Below, one piece after another: positions 34,450 through 42,962 of a stretch of 64,000 bases of DNA. Origin of the DNA: Thalassobius sp965218685 (lineage in GTDB: Bacteria; Pseudomonadota; Alphaproteobacteria; Rhodobacterales; Rhodobacteraceae). The stretch is taken from positions 992,001 through 1,056,000 of the forward strand of contig NZ_OZ244657.1 of NCBI RefSeq assembly GCF_965218685.1, given 5' to 3'. The position numbers were made by a program, and so were the translations under genes. The notes under the pieces were generated by a model. That model did not search any database and had not been told where the DNA came from. It saw only the letters and a list, made by a program, of their open reading frames with translations. How positions within the stretch are numbered: position 1 is the stretch's first letter; every line of letters starts with the position of its first letter.

Positions 34450-34711
34450 TGTCCTTCTCCTTCAGTGATTGAAATAACGATTCCGCCAATCCGATTCCCC
34501 CGGCGCGGACCATTTCTTGTGCTTGTGCGTCGCGCAGGAACGAGGCGAATTGCTCTTCACCGATGCCCCCACCGAAAGTTTCAGAAGCTTTGCCAACCCC
34601 TGCGGCCTTCAGCATTTCTGACAGGAACGAGGCCTCGATTTTCTGGGCGGCCTCGCGCAGCGCCTGAGTTCTTTGCGGCGAGGTTTGGGACACGAGGGGA
34701 ATGTCGGTCAC
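34436..34711 (-). CDS. FlgJ-like rod-binding protein
   Basis: A 91-residue protein equal to the N-terminal rod-binding domain of FlgJ, without a muramidase part. Key segment: AAQKIEASFLSEMLKAAGVG, then GGGIGEEQFASFLRD and the hydrophobic IGLAESLFQSL tail. Alphaproteobacteria commonly carry such short forms, with muramidase activity on a separate protein. It helps assemble the flagellar rod in the periplasm. I use GTG 34711, with TTGGAG six bases upstream, rather than the TTG at 34723. Its end overlaps the FlgN-like start. Confidence 0.75.
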   Translation of the reverse strand: MTDIPLVSQTSPQRTQALREAAQKIEASFLSEMLKAAGVGKASETFGGGIGEEQFASFLRDAQAQEMVRAGGIGLAESLFQSLKEKDNAGQ

Positions 34712-34821
34712 GGGTATCTCCAATTTGAGCCAGTTTTTTCAAGCTTGGTCCGTAACTGGTAAAGATGTGGTAACCACCTTTGCGCATTTTCAGGGCGACG
34801 AAAGAAGTTCGGAGCCGCAGA

Positions 34822-36306
34822 ATGAAGTTTGCCCTGCCTATGCCCACATTTGCCGTCCCTACCAGCGGTGAGGGGCTACAGCCGGCGCTGGATGAAACGA
34901 CCTTGATGGAAGAATCGGGTGTGCTGGTGTTCGCTGCGGTTTTCGACGCCGCCGGTCCGGAGAACTCTGGTGGGCGCGTGGAAACACCCTCAGTTGACGT
35001 GCCTGCACTGGATCAACATGAAACTGCTGCAGCGGACAAAACGACGACGACCATAGATGGTGGTGCCGCAGAGCAAGCTGGCAGAGACGACAAGAACACA
35101 ACATCAGCGCGGCAGGTGGCGGTGCAGCCCGTCGCCGATCTTCAGACGCCTGACAGGCCGGCGGCAGGTCCATTCTCTCCAGGTTTGATCGAGATTGGCG
35201 GTCTGAAGAAAAATGCGGATGCATCGGCCACGCCGATCCGTGCAGAAGGCGAGACGGGTGCGCCTTTGCCATCGCGCGCCGAACATCCGATTGTGCCTAA
35301 GGAAAACATCGCGATGTCGGCAACAAACACTGACGCGCGCATCATGCCAATGGTCAACATGGAGGCCCCGGCGCCGGTTACATTTGCCGGCAGCGTTTCA
35401 CCGCTTTCCGCCTCCGCTCAGATGTCAGCCACTGCGCCAGAGTTTGCGCCGTTGGTGACCAAGGGTGAATTGGACTTCGGCGCCGCTCTGTTCCTTTCAG
35501 GGAAAACAGGCCTCGCCGGGGTGGCAGATCGCAGCACTGCTTTGCCCTTGATGGTGCAAGGTTCGGGCGCTGAAGCAATTCCTACGCTAATGGATGGCGC
35601 ACCGCAGTCCTCGCGCCTGACATCTTTAAACGCGGCCGAGCCGCGACAGGTTGAGGTTCCTCCGGCAACGGCGCCGGTCCAGCCCTCTCAGTCAGACTTG
35701 GGTGAAAGACAAAAACCATCGCCAGTCCCCCAAAACCAGGGTTTTCCGCCCTCGGAGAATGCCGCAATGAACGCGCCGGTTTTGCGGGGGGACACGTTGC
35801 CGGCTCTTGCGACTCCATCCGTTCAACCTGCTGCCGAAACCATGGCGGACACAAGCCCCGCCGACCCGGTGCCGCTGATCGACGGCACATCGGTGCGGAC
35901 CCCGGCCAACCCAACCACGATGCTTCCGGCCAAACCTGTTGTGATACCGCAGGTGATGCCTCATCTGGCTGAACTGGCAATCCCACGCGCGGACCAGATC
36001 GAGATTACCCTGTCCCCCGACGAGTTGGGCCGTGTGCGACTGGCGGCGACACAGACCGACAATGGCGTGGTTCTGCTGGTTCAGGCCGAGCGCACAGAAA
36101 CACTGGAACTGATGCGTCGGCACATGTCCGACTTGCTTGGTGATCTTCAGGACATGGGATTCGCCGATATCAACTATTCTGCCGGGCACCAGCAGGATCA
36201 GCCTGCCCAAGATTCTCCATCATCTGCGCCCGATTCTTCTGAACCCCGGGAAGATTTCACTCCCCAGCAAACACTGCCTCAGGGCGGACTGGACCTGCGG
36301 CTATAA
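34822..36306 (+). CDS. fliK: Flagellar hook-length control protein FliK
   Basis: A 494-residue protein with a long, low-complexity, Pro/Ala/Thr-rich N-terminal ruler (about 1-380) and the conserved C-terminal Flg_hook domain, including EITLSPDELGRVRLA (about 393-407) and LELMRRHMSDLLGDLQDMGF (about 427-446). FliK measures the growing hook and switches the export gate from hook to filament substrates. The start is the ATG at 34822, preceded by GGAGCCGCAGA; an earlier in-frame TTG would add 14 unlike residues. flgD follows after 10 bases, a pairing common in flagellar clusters. Confidence 0.87.
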   Translation: MKFALPMPTFAVPTSGEGLQPALDETTLMEESGVLVFAAVFDAAGPENSGGRVETPSVDVPALDQHETAAADKTTTTIDGGAAEQAGRDDKNTTSARQVAVQPVADLQTPDRPAAGPFSPGLIEIGGLKKNADASATPIRAEGETGAPLPSRAEHPIVPKENIAMSATNTDARIMPMVNMEAPAPVTFAGSVSPLSASAQMSATAPEFAPLVTKGELDFGAALFLSGKTGLAGVADRSTALPLMVQGSGAEAIPTLMDGAPQSSRLTSLNAAEPRQVEVPPATAPVQPSQSDLGERQKPSPVPQNQGFPPSENAAMNAPVLRGDTLPALATPSVQPAAETMADTSPADPVPLIDGTSVRTPANPTTMLPAKPVVIPQVMPHLAELAIPRADQIEITLSPDELGRVRLAATQTDNGVVLLVQAERTETLELMRRHMSDLLGDLQDMGFADINYSAGHQQDQPAQDSPSSAPDSSEPREDFTPQQTLPQGGLDLRL

Positions 36307-36316
36307 GGAACGCGAT

Positions 36317-36967
36317 ATGACCACAGTTAACGCCACCCAAAACGCGCTGGCCTCGAACGCGATAACAACGCAGCCCTCGACAGTTCTGAGTTCGGATTTC
36401 GAGACATTCCTGAACATGCTGACCGTTCAAATGCAGAATCAGGATCCGTTGAATCCGATGGATTCGTCGGAATATGCGATGCAGCTGGCGACATTTTCGG
36501 GGCTAGAGCAGCAGGTGCAAACGAACGATCTGCTGAGCAGCTTGATCTATCTGGGCAGTCAGTCCGGGGTCGCGGATCTGGCGGCCTGGATCGGGCTCGA
36601 GGGGCGCTCGAACGGGCCGGCGCATTACGATGGGCAAACCGGGGTCGAGGTTCTGGTTGCTCCGGTCGATTATGCCGACAGCGCGCAAGTCGTGGTCTAT
36701 GACGAGGATGGCAACGAGGTTGATCGGTTCGATATCGACCCCGCCGACAGCACCACCACCTGGGACGGGGCGGATCAGGCCGAAGGCTTGTATTATTTCC
36801 AGGTCGAAAGCTTCGTGAATGGCAACCTGACCGAGATTTCTGCCGCTGAAACCTGGGCTCGCATCAGCGAAGCGCGCAGTGAAAGCGGCGCGGTGGTATT
36901 GGTGCTGGACGGCGGCGGCGAGGTTTATGCTGACCAGGTGACGGGCGTGCGCGATCCAGCGAGCTGA
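36317..36967 (+). CDS. flgD: Flagellar hook-capping protein FlgD
   Basis: A 216-residue hook cap protein. The N-terminal signature is LSSDFETFLNMLTVQMQNQD, directly followed by PLNPMDSSEYAMQLATFSG, and the middle and C-terminal parts carry the Ig/tudor-like FlgD domain (VEVLVAPVDYADSAQVVVYD to YYFQVE). It scaffolds hook subunit assembly and is then discarded. Start ATG 36317, with AAGGAACGCG upstream, ten bases after fliK. With fliK it forms a two-gene unit. Both are intact, while the nearby motB start is broken. Confidence 0.93.
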   Translation: MTTVNATQNALASNAITTQPSTVLSSDFETFLNMLTVQMQNQDPLNPMDSSEYAMQLATFSGLEQQVQTNDLLSSLIYLGSQSGVADLAAWIGLEGRSNGPAHYDGQTGVEVLVAPVDYADSAQVVVYDEDGNEVDRFDIDPADSTTTWDGADQAEGLYYFQVESFVNGNLTEISAAETWARISEARSESGAVVLVLDGGGEVYADQVTGVRDPAS

Positions 36968-36991
36968 TTGCCGCGCCCGGCGAACTGACAT

Positions 36992-37011
36992 AGTTTTGTC
37001 CGGCCAAAACT
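36992..37011. terminator. Short hairpin after flgD
   Basis: AGTTTTG (36992-36998) and CAAAACT (37005-37011) form a 7-base stem around TCCGGC, 25 bases after the flgD stop. No T-run follows, so it could be a weak terminator or the leader of the following gene. Confidence 0.3.
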
Positions 37012-37025
37012 GTACCGGACATCTT

Positions 37026-37874
37026 ATGCCGCCTGATCCCCGCCTTGCTGCGCGCCTTATCGCAGATTGTTTGATCGCTGAAGGACAGGAATGGGTTCCG
37101 TTGACCGGTGGGCAAACCAATCGTTTGTGGCGCGTTGGGGACGCCGTGGTGAAGTGTTTCGCCGCAGGTAACGACAATCCCCGGTTTCCGAATGATCCGG
37201 CGCAAGAGGCCGCCGTTCTGCAGCACCTGCAAGGATCTGGTGTAGCGCAGACGTTGCGCGGGCAGGTGCACCACGCGGGCCAGACCTTTCTGGTGTTCTC
37301 GCACCTCGAAGGGAACTGTTGGCATTCGGATACCGCGCAAGTCGCGCGGTTACTGCGCCGTGTGCACGCGGTTTCGCCCTTGGCGGGGATGCGCAGACAG
37401 CTGGGCGGATCGGCCGCGATCAGGCGTCAGGTGCAGGAAATTCTACCCCAGTTACCCACAAACATGGCGTCGCGCCTTTATGCGGCGCGCCCGCAGTCAG
37501 GCGCCGTTCCGCCCACACAGGAATGCGCCTTGCTGCACGGGGACCCGGTCCCCGGTAACATCCTGGAAACGCCCAGTGGGCTGCGCCTGATTGATTGGCA
37601 ATGCCCAGCGGTGGGTGATCGGACCGAAGATCTGGCCCTGTTCCTCTCTCCTGCGATGCAGTTGGTGTATCGCGGTTCACCGCTTGAGCAGGTCGAGATT
37701 GACGCCTTTGCAGCGGCCTATGGCGATGCCCATACGATCGAGCGAATGCGTGCCATGCAGCCGTGGCATCATTGGGCGATGGCGGCTTATTGTGCTTGGA
37801 AGGCCTCTCGGGGCTCGAAAATCTATGAACGCGCGACGGAGCTGGAACTGACCGCCCTAGAGCAAAATATGTAG
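37026..37874 (+). CDS. Aminoglycoside-phosphotransferase/choline-kinase-fold protein
   Basis: A 282-residue small-molecule kinase. Kinase-like motifs are LTGGQTNRLWRVG (nucleotide loop) with the lysine in VVKCF, the Brenner motif LLHGDPVPGNIL (catalytic Asp) and LIDWQ (metal-binding Asp). Members phosphorylate choline, sugars, homoserine or antibiotics; nothing here fixes the substrate. The start at ATG 37026 begins just before the conserved fold; an upstream TTG is unlikely. It is convergent with ubiB, and the ends overlap by 18 bases. Resistance function is not implied. Confidence 0.8.
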   Translation: MPPDPRLAARLIADCLIAEGQEWVPLTGGQTNRLWRVGDAVVKCFAAGNDNPRFPNDPAQEAAVLQHLQGSGVAQTLRGQVHHAGQTFLVFSHLEGNCWHSDTAQVARLLRRVHAVSPLAGMRRQLGGSAAIRRQVQEILPQLPTNMASRLYAARPQSGAVPPTQECALLHGDPVPGNILETPSGLRLIDWQCPAVGDRTEDLALFLSPAMQLVYRGSPLEQVEIDAFAAAYGDAHTIERMRAMQPWHHWAMAAYCAWKASRGSKIYERATELELTALEQNM

Positions 37875-39389
37875 GGCAGCGGCCCCGCCAGCGCCAACCA
37901 CGATCCCCAGTGCCGTCCACAAAACCGGGGCTTTCCCCGAGCTTTTCTTGATGGGTTTCGGGCCTGCTGCCTGACGGATCAGAACGGATTCGACCAGGCC
38001 GGGCAAGCGCGGACCAAAGCGCGCCAGAACTCGGGCGGTCTTGGCCAGATCGCGGGCCACGGCGCGCGGGCCGATGGACTGCGTGATATAGGATTGCACG
38101 ACGGGTTTGGCGACTTCCCAGATGTTGACCTGCGGGTGCAACGAACGCGCCACACCTTCGACCACCACCATGGTGCGTTGCAGTAGGATGAGCTCGGTCC
38201 GCGTTTCCATACCGAAGCGTTCGGTCACCTCGAACAGATAGTTCAGCAACCGCCCCATCGAAATGTGGGTCGCGTCCATGCCGAAAATCGGCTCCCCGAC
38301 GGCACGCAGGGCACGGGCGAATTCATCAACGTCCTGATCGGCGGGAACATATCCGGCCTCGAAGTGGACCTCGGCGACGCGCATATAGTCGCGCTGGATG
38401 AAGCCGAACAGGATCTCAGCATAAACCCGGCGGGTGTATTCGTCGATATGACCCATGATCCCGAAATCATAGGCGATGATGTCCCCGTTCGCAGCGACCT
38501 TCAGGTTCCCCTGGTGCATGTCCGCGTGGAAAAACCCATCGCGCAGGGCGTGGTTCAGGAACAAGCCCAAAACCCGTTCCCCCAAAGCACGGCGATCGTG
38601 CCCGGCGGCGTCGATGGCGTCATTGTCGCCCAGCGGTACGCCTTCGGCCCAGGTCATGGTCATCACGCGGCGCCCGGACAGATCCCACTTGATTTGCGGC
38701 AGCTGAAAGCCTTCGTCCCCAGAGGTGTTGGCCTGAAACTCTGACGCCGAGGCGCTTTCAAGGCGCAGATCCAGTTCGCCCTGCACCACGCCCTCGAAAT
38801 GCGAGATCACGTCGCGGGGGCGCAGACGCCGGGAGGCAGGCGACAGAAACTCGATGACATCCGCCGCGAAATAGAACGCGTCGATGTCGCGCTGAAAGGC
38901 GCGCTCGATACCGGGGCGCAGCACTTTGACAGCCACGTCTTCGCCGGTGTCCTTAAGCCGCGCCTTGTGCACCTGAGCGATCGAGGCGGCAGCGACGGGT
39001 TCCGAAAACTCGCTGAACATCTCGTCGACAGGTGAGCCCAGTTCGGCAGCGACCTCTTTTTTGGCGGTCTCGATGGAAAACGGTGGCAGCTTGTCCTGCA
39101 GCACGCGCAATTGCTGCGCCATGTCATCGCCCACGACATCCGGGCGGGTCGAAAGCACCTGACCAAACTTGATATATGCCGGTCCCAGCGCGGTCAGCGC
39201 ACGGGTGGCGGGTGGCATGTCCGGATCGCCCTTGTAGCCAAGCCAGGCAAAGGGCCAGGCCAGTGTGCGGGCCAGAATGCGGACAGGGCGCGGGGCATCC
39301 ATCGCATCCAACACAACGCCCATGGCGCCAGTGCGTTCCATGGTGGCGCCAGTGCGGATCAGGCGCCAGATGTTATGAGGTCCGCGCAT
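37857..39389 (-). CDS. ubiB: Ubiquinone biosynthesis ATPase/kinase-like protein UbiB
   Basis: A 510-residue ABC1/UbiB-family atypical kinase. It shows the KxGQ motif (YIKFGQVLSTRPD), the Ala-rich nucleotide loop (AAASIAQVHKA), HADMHQGNLKV and YDFGIMG, and a C-terminal hydrophobic end (two short helices) that anchors it in the inner membrane. UbiB supports assembly or lipid access of the ubiquinone biosynthesis enzymes. The ATG at 39389 follows the ubiE stop with one base between, making a ubiE-ubiB operon on the minus strand. Length is normal for the family. Confidence 0.94.
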   Translation of the reverse strand: MRGPHNIWRLIRTGATMERTGAMGVVLDAMDAPRPVRILARTLAWPFAWLGYKGDPDMPPATRALTALGPAYIKFGQVLSTRPDVVGDDMAQQLRVLQDKLPPFSIETAKKEVAAELGSPVDEMFSEFSEPVAAASIAQVHKARLKDTGEDVAVKVLRPGIERAFQRDIDAFYFAADVIEFLSPASRRLRPRDVISHFEGVVQGELDLRLESASASEFQANTSGDEGFQLPQIKWDLSGRRVMTMTWAEGVPLGDNDAIDAAGHDRRALGERVLGLFLNHALRDGFFHADMHQGNLKVAANGDIIAYDFGIMGHIDEYTRRVYAEILFGFIQRDYMRVAEVHFEAGYVPADQDVDEFARALRAVGEPIFGMDATHISMGRLLNYLFEVTERFGMETRTELILLQRTMVVVEGVARSLHPQVNIWEVAKPVVQSYITQSIGPRAVARDLAKTARVLARFGPRLPGLVESVLIRQAAGPKPIKKSSGKAPVLWTALGIVVGAGGAAALHILL

Positions 39390-39390
39390 C

Positions 39391-40143
39391 TTAGACCTTC
39401 CAGCCAGAGTGAAGGCAGGCAATGCCCATGGTCAGGTTGCGGTATTTCGCGTTCTCGAAGCCCGCCTGTTTCACCATATTCAGGAACGTGTCCTGATCGG
39501 GGAACTTGCGGATGGATTCGACCAAATATTGATACGAGTCCCGGTCATTCGCGATCACCTGACCCAACTTGGGGATGATGTTGAACGAATACAGGTCATA
39601 GACCTTCTGCATCATGTCGTTGGGGATCTGGCTGAATTCCAGCACCATCAGACGACCACCAGGTTTCAGGACGCGGTAAGCCTCGTTCAGGGCCTCTTGC
39701 GGGCGGGTGACGTTCCGAATGCCAAAGCTGATCGTGTAAACGTCAAAGGTGTTGTCATCAAAGGGCAGGGCCATCGCATCGCCCACGACCCAATCCAGAC
39801 TGTCTGCCATACTGTCCGCCTCGGCGCGTTGGCGGCCTGCGATCAGCATGGGTTCGGTCAGATCGCACACGGTGGCGTGGGCCTGACCTGCGCGTTTCAA
39901 ATACCGGAACGAGATATCTCCGGTCCCCCCAGCCACGTCCAGCAAACGGGTATTCGGGCGCGGGGCCAGCCAATCCATCATCGCGTCTTTCCAGATGCGG
40001 TGGATGCCCATGCTCATGGCGTCGTTCATCACGTCGTATTTCGACGCGACCGAGCCGAACACCCCCTGCACGCGCCCGGCCTTTTCATGCTCGGGGACCT
40101 CGGTGAAACCGAAATGAGTGGTTTTCTGATCTGTCTGGGTCAT
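39391..40143 (-). CDS. ubiE: Demethylmenaquinone/ubiquinone C-methyltransferase UbiE
   Basis: A 250-residue SAM-dependent methyltransferase. Motif I is LLDVAGGTGDISF; the UbiE/COQ5 signature YDVMNDAMSMGIHRIWKD is near residue 35, and ISFGIRNVTRPQEALNEAYR near residue 140. It methylates C2 of the ubiquinone (or demethylmenaquinone) ring. Divergent from mutM, with 87 bases between the starts. It heads the ubiE-ubiB operon, and the two genes are almost joined. No unusual features. Confidence 0.96.
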   Translation of the reverse strand: MTQTDQKTTHFGFTEVPEHEKAGRVQGVFGSVASKYDVMNDAMSMGIHRIWKDAMMDWLAPRPNTRLLDVAGGTGDISFRYLKRAGQAHATVCDLTEPMLIAGRQRAEADSMADSLDWVVGDAMALPFDDNTFDVYTISFGIRNVTRPQEALNEAYRVLKPGGRLMVLEFSQIPNDMMQKVYDLYSFNIIPKLGQVIANDRDSYQYLVESIRKFPDQDTFLNMVKQAGFENAKYRNLTMGIACLHSGWKV

Positions 40144-40230
40144 GGGCTCTTGCCAGTCCGTTGTTCTGACCCTTCTTATAGGGCGCTGAGACGGCGCTGC
40201 AATGCGCTGAACTGTCTAATAGGAGCAAAC

Positions 40231-41082
40231 ATGCCCGAATTGCCCGAGGTTGAAACCGTGCGCCGTGGCCTTGCGCCCTCGATGGAGGGGGCGGTGATCG
40301 CACGCGCGCGGGTGAACCGGCCCGATCTGCGCTGGCCGTTTCCGGAACGGATGGCGGAACGGGTGACTGGGCAAAAGGTGTTAGGGCTGCGGCGGCGGTC
40401 GAAATACATTCTGGCCGATCTGGGTTCAGGCGAGACGCTGCTTGTGCACCTGGGCATGAGCGGGAGGATGACCGTTTCGGGGGACCCGCTGGGCCAGTTC
40501 GTGCATGATCATCCCGCGGCGGAAAAGCATGACCACGTAGTACTGGACATGGACAACGGCGCGCGCATCACCTTCAACGATCCGCGTCGGTTCGGGGCGA
40601 TGGACCTACTGGAAACGGCGACGGCGGATCAGCACAAACTGCTTGCCTCGATCGGGCCCGAGCCCTTGGGCAACGATTTCCACGAGGAATACCTTGTGAA
40701 TGCCTTCCGTGGCCGCATGAGCCCGGTGAAAACCGCCCTTCTGGATCAGAAGATCGTGGCCGGGCTGGGCAATATCTATGTCTGCGAGGCGCTGTTCCGT
40801 GCGGGTATCAACCCCAAGCGCAAAGCCGGACAGATCAGCGCGAATCGGGTGGTCGGATTGGTCCCAATCATCCGTGACGTTCTGGCCGAAGCGATCGAAG
40901 CGGGCGGATCCAGCCTGAAAGATTTCCGCCAGGCCAGCGGCGAGCTGGGCTATTTCCAGCACCGTTTTCGCGTTTACGGACAAGAGGGAAACCCCTGTAG
41001 CACAGCTGGTTGCCCGTCGATTGTGCATAGGATCACCCAATCGGGGCGGTCCACTTTTTACTGTCCGACCTGCCAAAGATAG
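40231..41082 (+). CDS. mutM: Formamidopyrimidine-DNA glycosylase (Fpg/MutM)
   Basis: A 283-residue base-excision repair enzyme that removes 8-oxoguanine and ring-opened purines and nicks the abasic site. The mature N-terminus PELPEVE (nucleophile Pro1, Glu2) is intact, as are LLVHLGMSGRM, the H2TH region around LLDQKIVAGLGNIYVCEALF, and the C-terminal zinc finger C-x4-C-x16-C-x2-C. The start at 40231 is fixed by the obligatory PELPEVE sequence and AGGAGC upstream; a much longer in-frame reading upstream is antisense to ubiE. It is transcribed toward the enoyl-CoA hydratase. Confidence 0.97.
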   Translation: MPELPEVETVRRGLAPSMEGAVIARARVNRPDLRWPFPERMAERVTGQKVLGLRRRSKYILADLGSGETLLVHLGMSGRMTVSGDPLGQFVHDHPAAEKHDHVVLDMDNGARITFNDPRRFGAMDLLETATADQHKLLASIGPEPLGNDFHEEYLVNAFRGRMSPVKTALLDQKIVAGLGNIYVCEALFRAGINPKRKAGQISANRVVGLVPIIRDVLAEAIEAGGSSLKDFRQASGELGYFQHRFRVYGQEGNPCSTAGCPSIVHRITQSGRSTFYCPTCQR

Positions 41083-41146
41083 CTTGATCCGGGCGCAGGG
41101 ATTGGCCATCAATCGGGACTGACCGGAACAATAGGAATCTGAACAC

Positions 41147-41923
41147 ATGGCCTACGAGACGATCATCGTCGAAGTTGAAGACCACGTCGCCCTGGTTAAG
41201 CTGAACCGGCCTGACGCCATGAACGCGCTGAACATGCAGCTGCTGACGGAACTGGCCGATGCCATGACCGCGGCGCAACAGAACGACAAGGTGCGCTGCA
41301 TCGTTCTGACTGGCTCGGAAAAGGCATTCGCTGCCGGGGCCGACATCAAGATGATGAGCTCGAAAAGCTACACCGAAGTATTCACCGAGGATCTGTTCGG
41401 TCCCGAGATGGCCGAGATTGGCCGCGTCCGCAAACCGATCATTGCTGCCGTCTCCGGCTATGCGCTGGGCGGCGGGTGCGAGCTGGCGATGCTGTGCGAT
41501 TTCATTATCGCATCGGACACCGCGAAATTCGGTCAGCCCGAGGTGAACCTGGGGGTGATGGCCGGTATCGGTGGCACCCAGCGCCTGACCCGCGCCATCG
41601 GCAAGGCCAAGGCCATGGACATGAACCTGACGGGTCGTTTCATGGACGCCGAAGAGGCTGAGCGTTCTGGTCTGGTCAGCCGCGTTGTGCCCGCGAAAAA
41701 ACTGATCGAGGAATCGCTGGCTGCGGCTGCCAAGATTGCCGAAAAGTCGATGATCTCGGTCACTGCGATCAAAGAGGCCGTAGACCGCTCGTTCGAGGTG
41801 CCCCTGCAAGAAGGGCTGCTGATTGAACGCCGCCTGTTCCATTCGATGTTCGCAACAGAGGACCAAAAGGAAGGCATGGCCGCCTTCGTTGAAAAACGCA
41901 CCCCGCAATTCCGCGACAAGTAA
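41147..41923 (+). CDS. Enoyl-CoA hydratase (crotonase family)
   Basis: A 258-residue crotonase-fold hydratase of fatty-acid beta-oxidation. Oxyanion-hole segments are AFAAGADIKMM and SGYALGGGCELAM; both catalytic glutamates of classical hydratases are present (GGGCE and FGQPE), followed by GIGGTQRL. This supports true hydration of 2-enoyl-CoA rather than an isomerase role. Start ATG 41147. A strong terminator follows at 41931. It is a single gene downstream of mutM with 64 bases between, so it may have its own promoter. Confidence 0.93.
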   Translation: MAYETIIVEVEDHVALVKLNRPDAMNALNMQLLTELADAMTAAQQNDKVRCIVLTGSEKAFAAGADIKMMSSKSYTEVFTEDLFGPEMAEIGRVRKPIIAAVSGYALGGGCELAMLCDFIIASDTAKFGQPEVNLGVMAGIGGTQRLTRAIGKAKAMDMNLTGRFMDAEEAERSGLVSRVVPAKKLIEESLAAAAKIAEKSMISVTAIKEAVDRSFEVPLQEGLLIERRLFHSMFATEDQKEGMAAFVEKRTPQFRDK

Positions 41924-41930
41924 TGCGATG

Positions 41931-41960
41931 GCGTGCGGCTTCGTTCCGCGCGCCTTTTTC
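41931..41960 (+). terminator. Rho-independent terminator after the enoyl-CoA hydratase gene
   Basis: GGCGTGCGG (41931-41939) pairs with CCGCGCGCC (41947-41955), with one T-G wobble, over the loop CTTCGTT, followed by TTTTT. It lies seven bases after the stop. Confidence 0.85.
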
Positions 41961-42084
41961 CAATTGATACGGGTCCTTTTAGATTCAGGTTGTAATTTCC
42001 GGAATCATCAGTAAAAGGGCGCGATACATGCGCGTGAAGCCCGCTCTGGCTAGAATCATTCCCGACAGGACTGACTGTCAGATG

Positions 42085-42113
42085 GGGGTTGCGCGCAATC
42101 GAAATGTAACCCC
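42085..42113 (+). promoter_or_regulatory. Leader hairpin before rpsT
   Basis: GGGGTT (42085-42090) and AACCCC (42108-42113) can pair in the mRNA leader, enclosing the palindrome TTGCGCGCAA (42089-42098, partly overlapping). It ends 20 bases before the rpsT start. S20 is autoregulated at the translation level in other bacteria, so a leader structure is plausible, but the link is inference. Confidence 0.3.
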
Positions 42114-42133
42114 AATCCAAGGGATGATTTGAA

Positions 42134-42397
42134 ATGGCAAATTCGCCTCAGGCAAAAAAACGCGCCCGTCAGAACGAACGCCGCGCTGCAGTCAACAAAG
42201 CACGTCGTTCGCGTATCCGCACCCAGCTGCGTAAAGTCGAAGAGGCAATCGCCTCGGGTGACCAGGCAGCCGCCAAAGCCGCCCTGCAAGCCGCTCAGCC
42301 CGAGCTGATGCGTGGCGTCACCAAAGGCATCTTCCACAAGAACACCGCAGCACGCAAAGTGTCGCGCCTGTCGGCTCGTGTGAAGGCGATGGCCTAA
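42134..42397 (+). CDS. rpsT: 30S ribosomal protein S20
   Basis: An 87-residue basic, Ala/Lys/Arg-rich protein starting MANSPQAKKRARQNERR, with RSRIRTQLRKVEEAI and the C-terminal GIFHKNTAARKVSRLSARV of bacterial S20. It binds 16S rRNA early in small-subunit assembly. Codon use is strongly biased, as in highly expressed genes. It is a single gene with its own leader and a strong terminator at 42445. rpsT directly upstream of dnaA is a known arrangement in several alphaproteobacteria. Confidence 0.98.
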   Translation: MANSPQAKKRARQNERRAAVNKARRSRIRTQLRKVEEAIASGDQAAAKAALQAAQPELMRGVTKGIFHKNTAARKVSRLSARVKAMA

Positions 42398-42444
42398 GGA
42401 AATGATCTGAGAATCGGATCTGTTCCGAGGATCAGAAATTCTTA

Positions 42445-42470
42445 AAGGGCGCCCCTCTGTGGGCGCCCTT
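42445..42470 (+). terminator. Rho-independent terminator after rpsT
   Basis: AAGGGCGCCC (42445-42454) and GGGCGCCCTT (42461-42470) form a 10-base stem over a six-base loop, 47 bases after the rpsT stop. The following TTATTACG is only weakly T-rich. Confidence 0.85.
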
Positions 42471-42962
42471 ATTACGTTCGTAATTGTGACATAATCGTTG
42501 CAGTCGGCCGCGCCCTCCGAGATTCTTTTTCGGATTCTCTGAGTCAAGCCCCGAAGTTCAGTTGCCCCCTCGGCCAACGTCTTGCTAGCTTGGCCTTGCG
42601 ATTCACATCGCCTTGGGGGGACAGGTTTGACATCGTGCCGACGCTACGCGGCGCAGGTCATAAGAACGCTGCTTGTGGTCCGTTTTTGTAAAACAGGGCC
42701 CAGGTAGAGTTCGCGCAAAGATATTGCGTCTTGTCCAAAATTTTGTGCGCAAAGCGTGCAACTAATGGGTGATCGGTCCTTGGGACGACCGAACGCTTCA
42801 TGGTTGGCGCAGTGTGCAGCTGGACCGAAAGGGACCGAACAGCCCGCAGAAGCATTCTGCGGGAAAAGAGTTCTTTTGTCCGGCGTTGATGAGATGAGTG
42901 GTTCTGCGACGGGTAACTGAGGTCGCAATGTTTGGGACGAACACAGGCTGGACTGGATAAAA
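42471..42962. other. Non-coding leader/promoter region of dnaA
   Basis: About 490 bases without a credible gene. It holds a perfect hairpin, CCCGCAGAA (42843-42851) and TTCTGCGGG (42855-42863), followed at once by the small inverted repeat AAAAGA/TCTTTT (42864-42877), and three copies of GACCGAA (42787, 42823, 42833). I saw no cluster of consensus DnaA boxes or an AT-rich unwinding region, so I do not call it an origin. It probably contains the dnaA promoter and control sites. Confidence 0.5.

Noticed and set aside
37026..37874. Antibiotic-resistance kinase
   Set aside because: The fold is shared with choline and sugar kinases, and nothing in the context points to resistance.
39409..40230. 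In-frame extension upstream of mutM
   Set aside because: Runs antisense to ubiE; the true N-terminus is fixed by the catalytic PELPEVE sequence and a ribosome site at 40219.
42398..42962. Replication origin upstream of dnaA
   Set aside because: No cluster of consensus DnaA boxes or AT-rich stretch seen; GC-skew analysis would be needed. In related bacteria the origin is often elsewhere.
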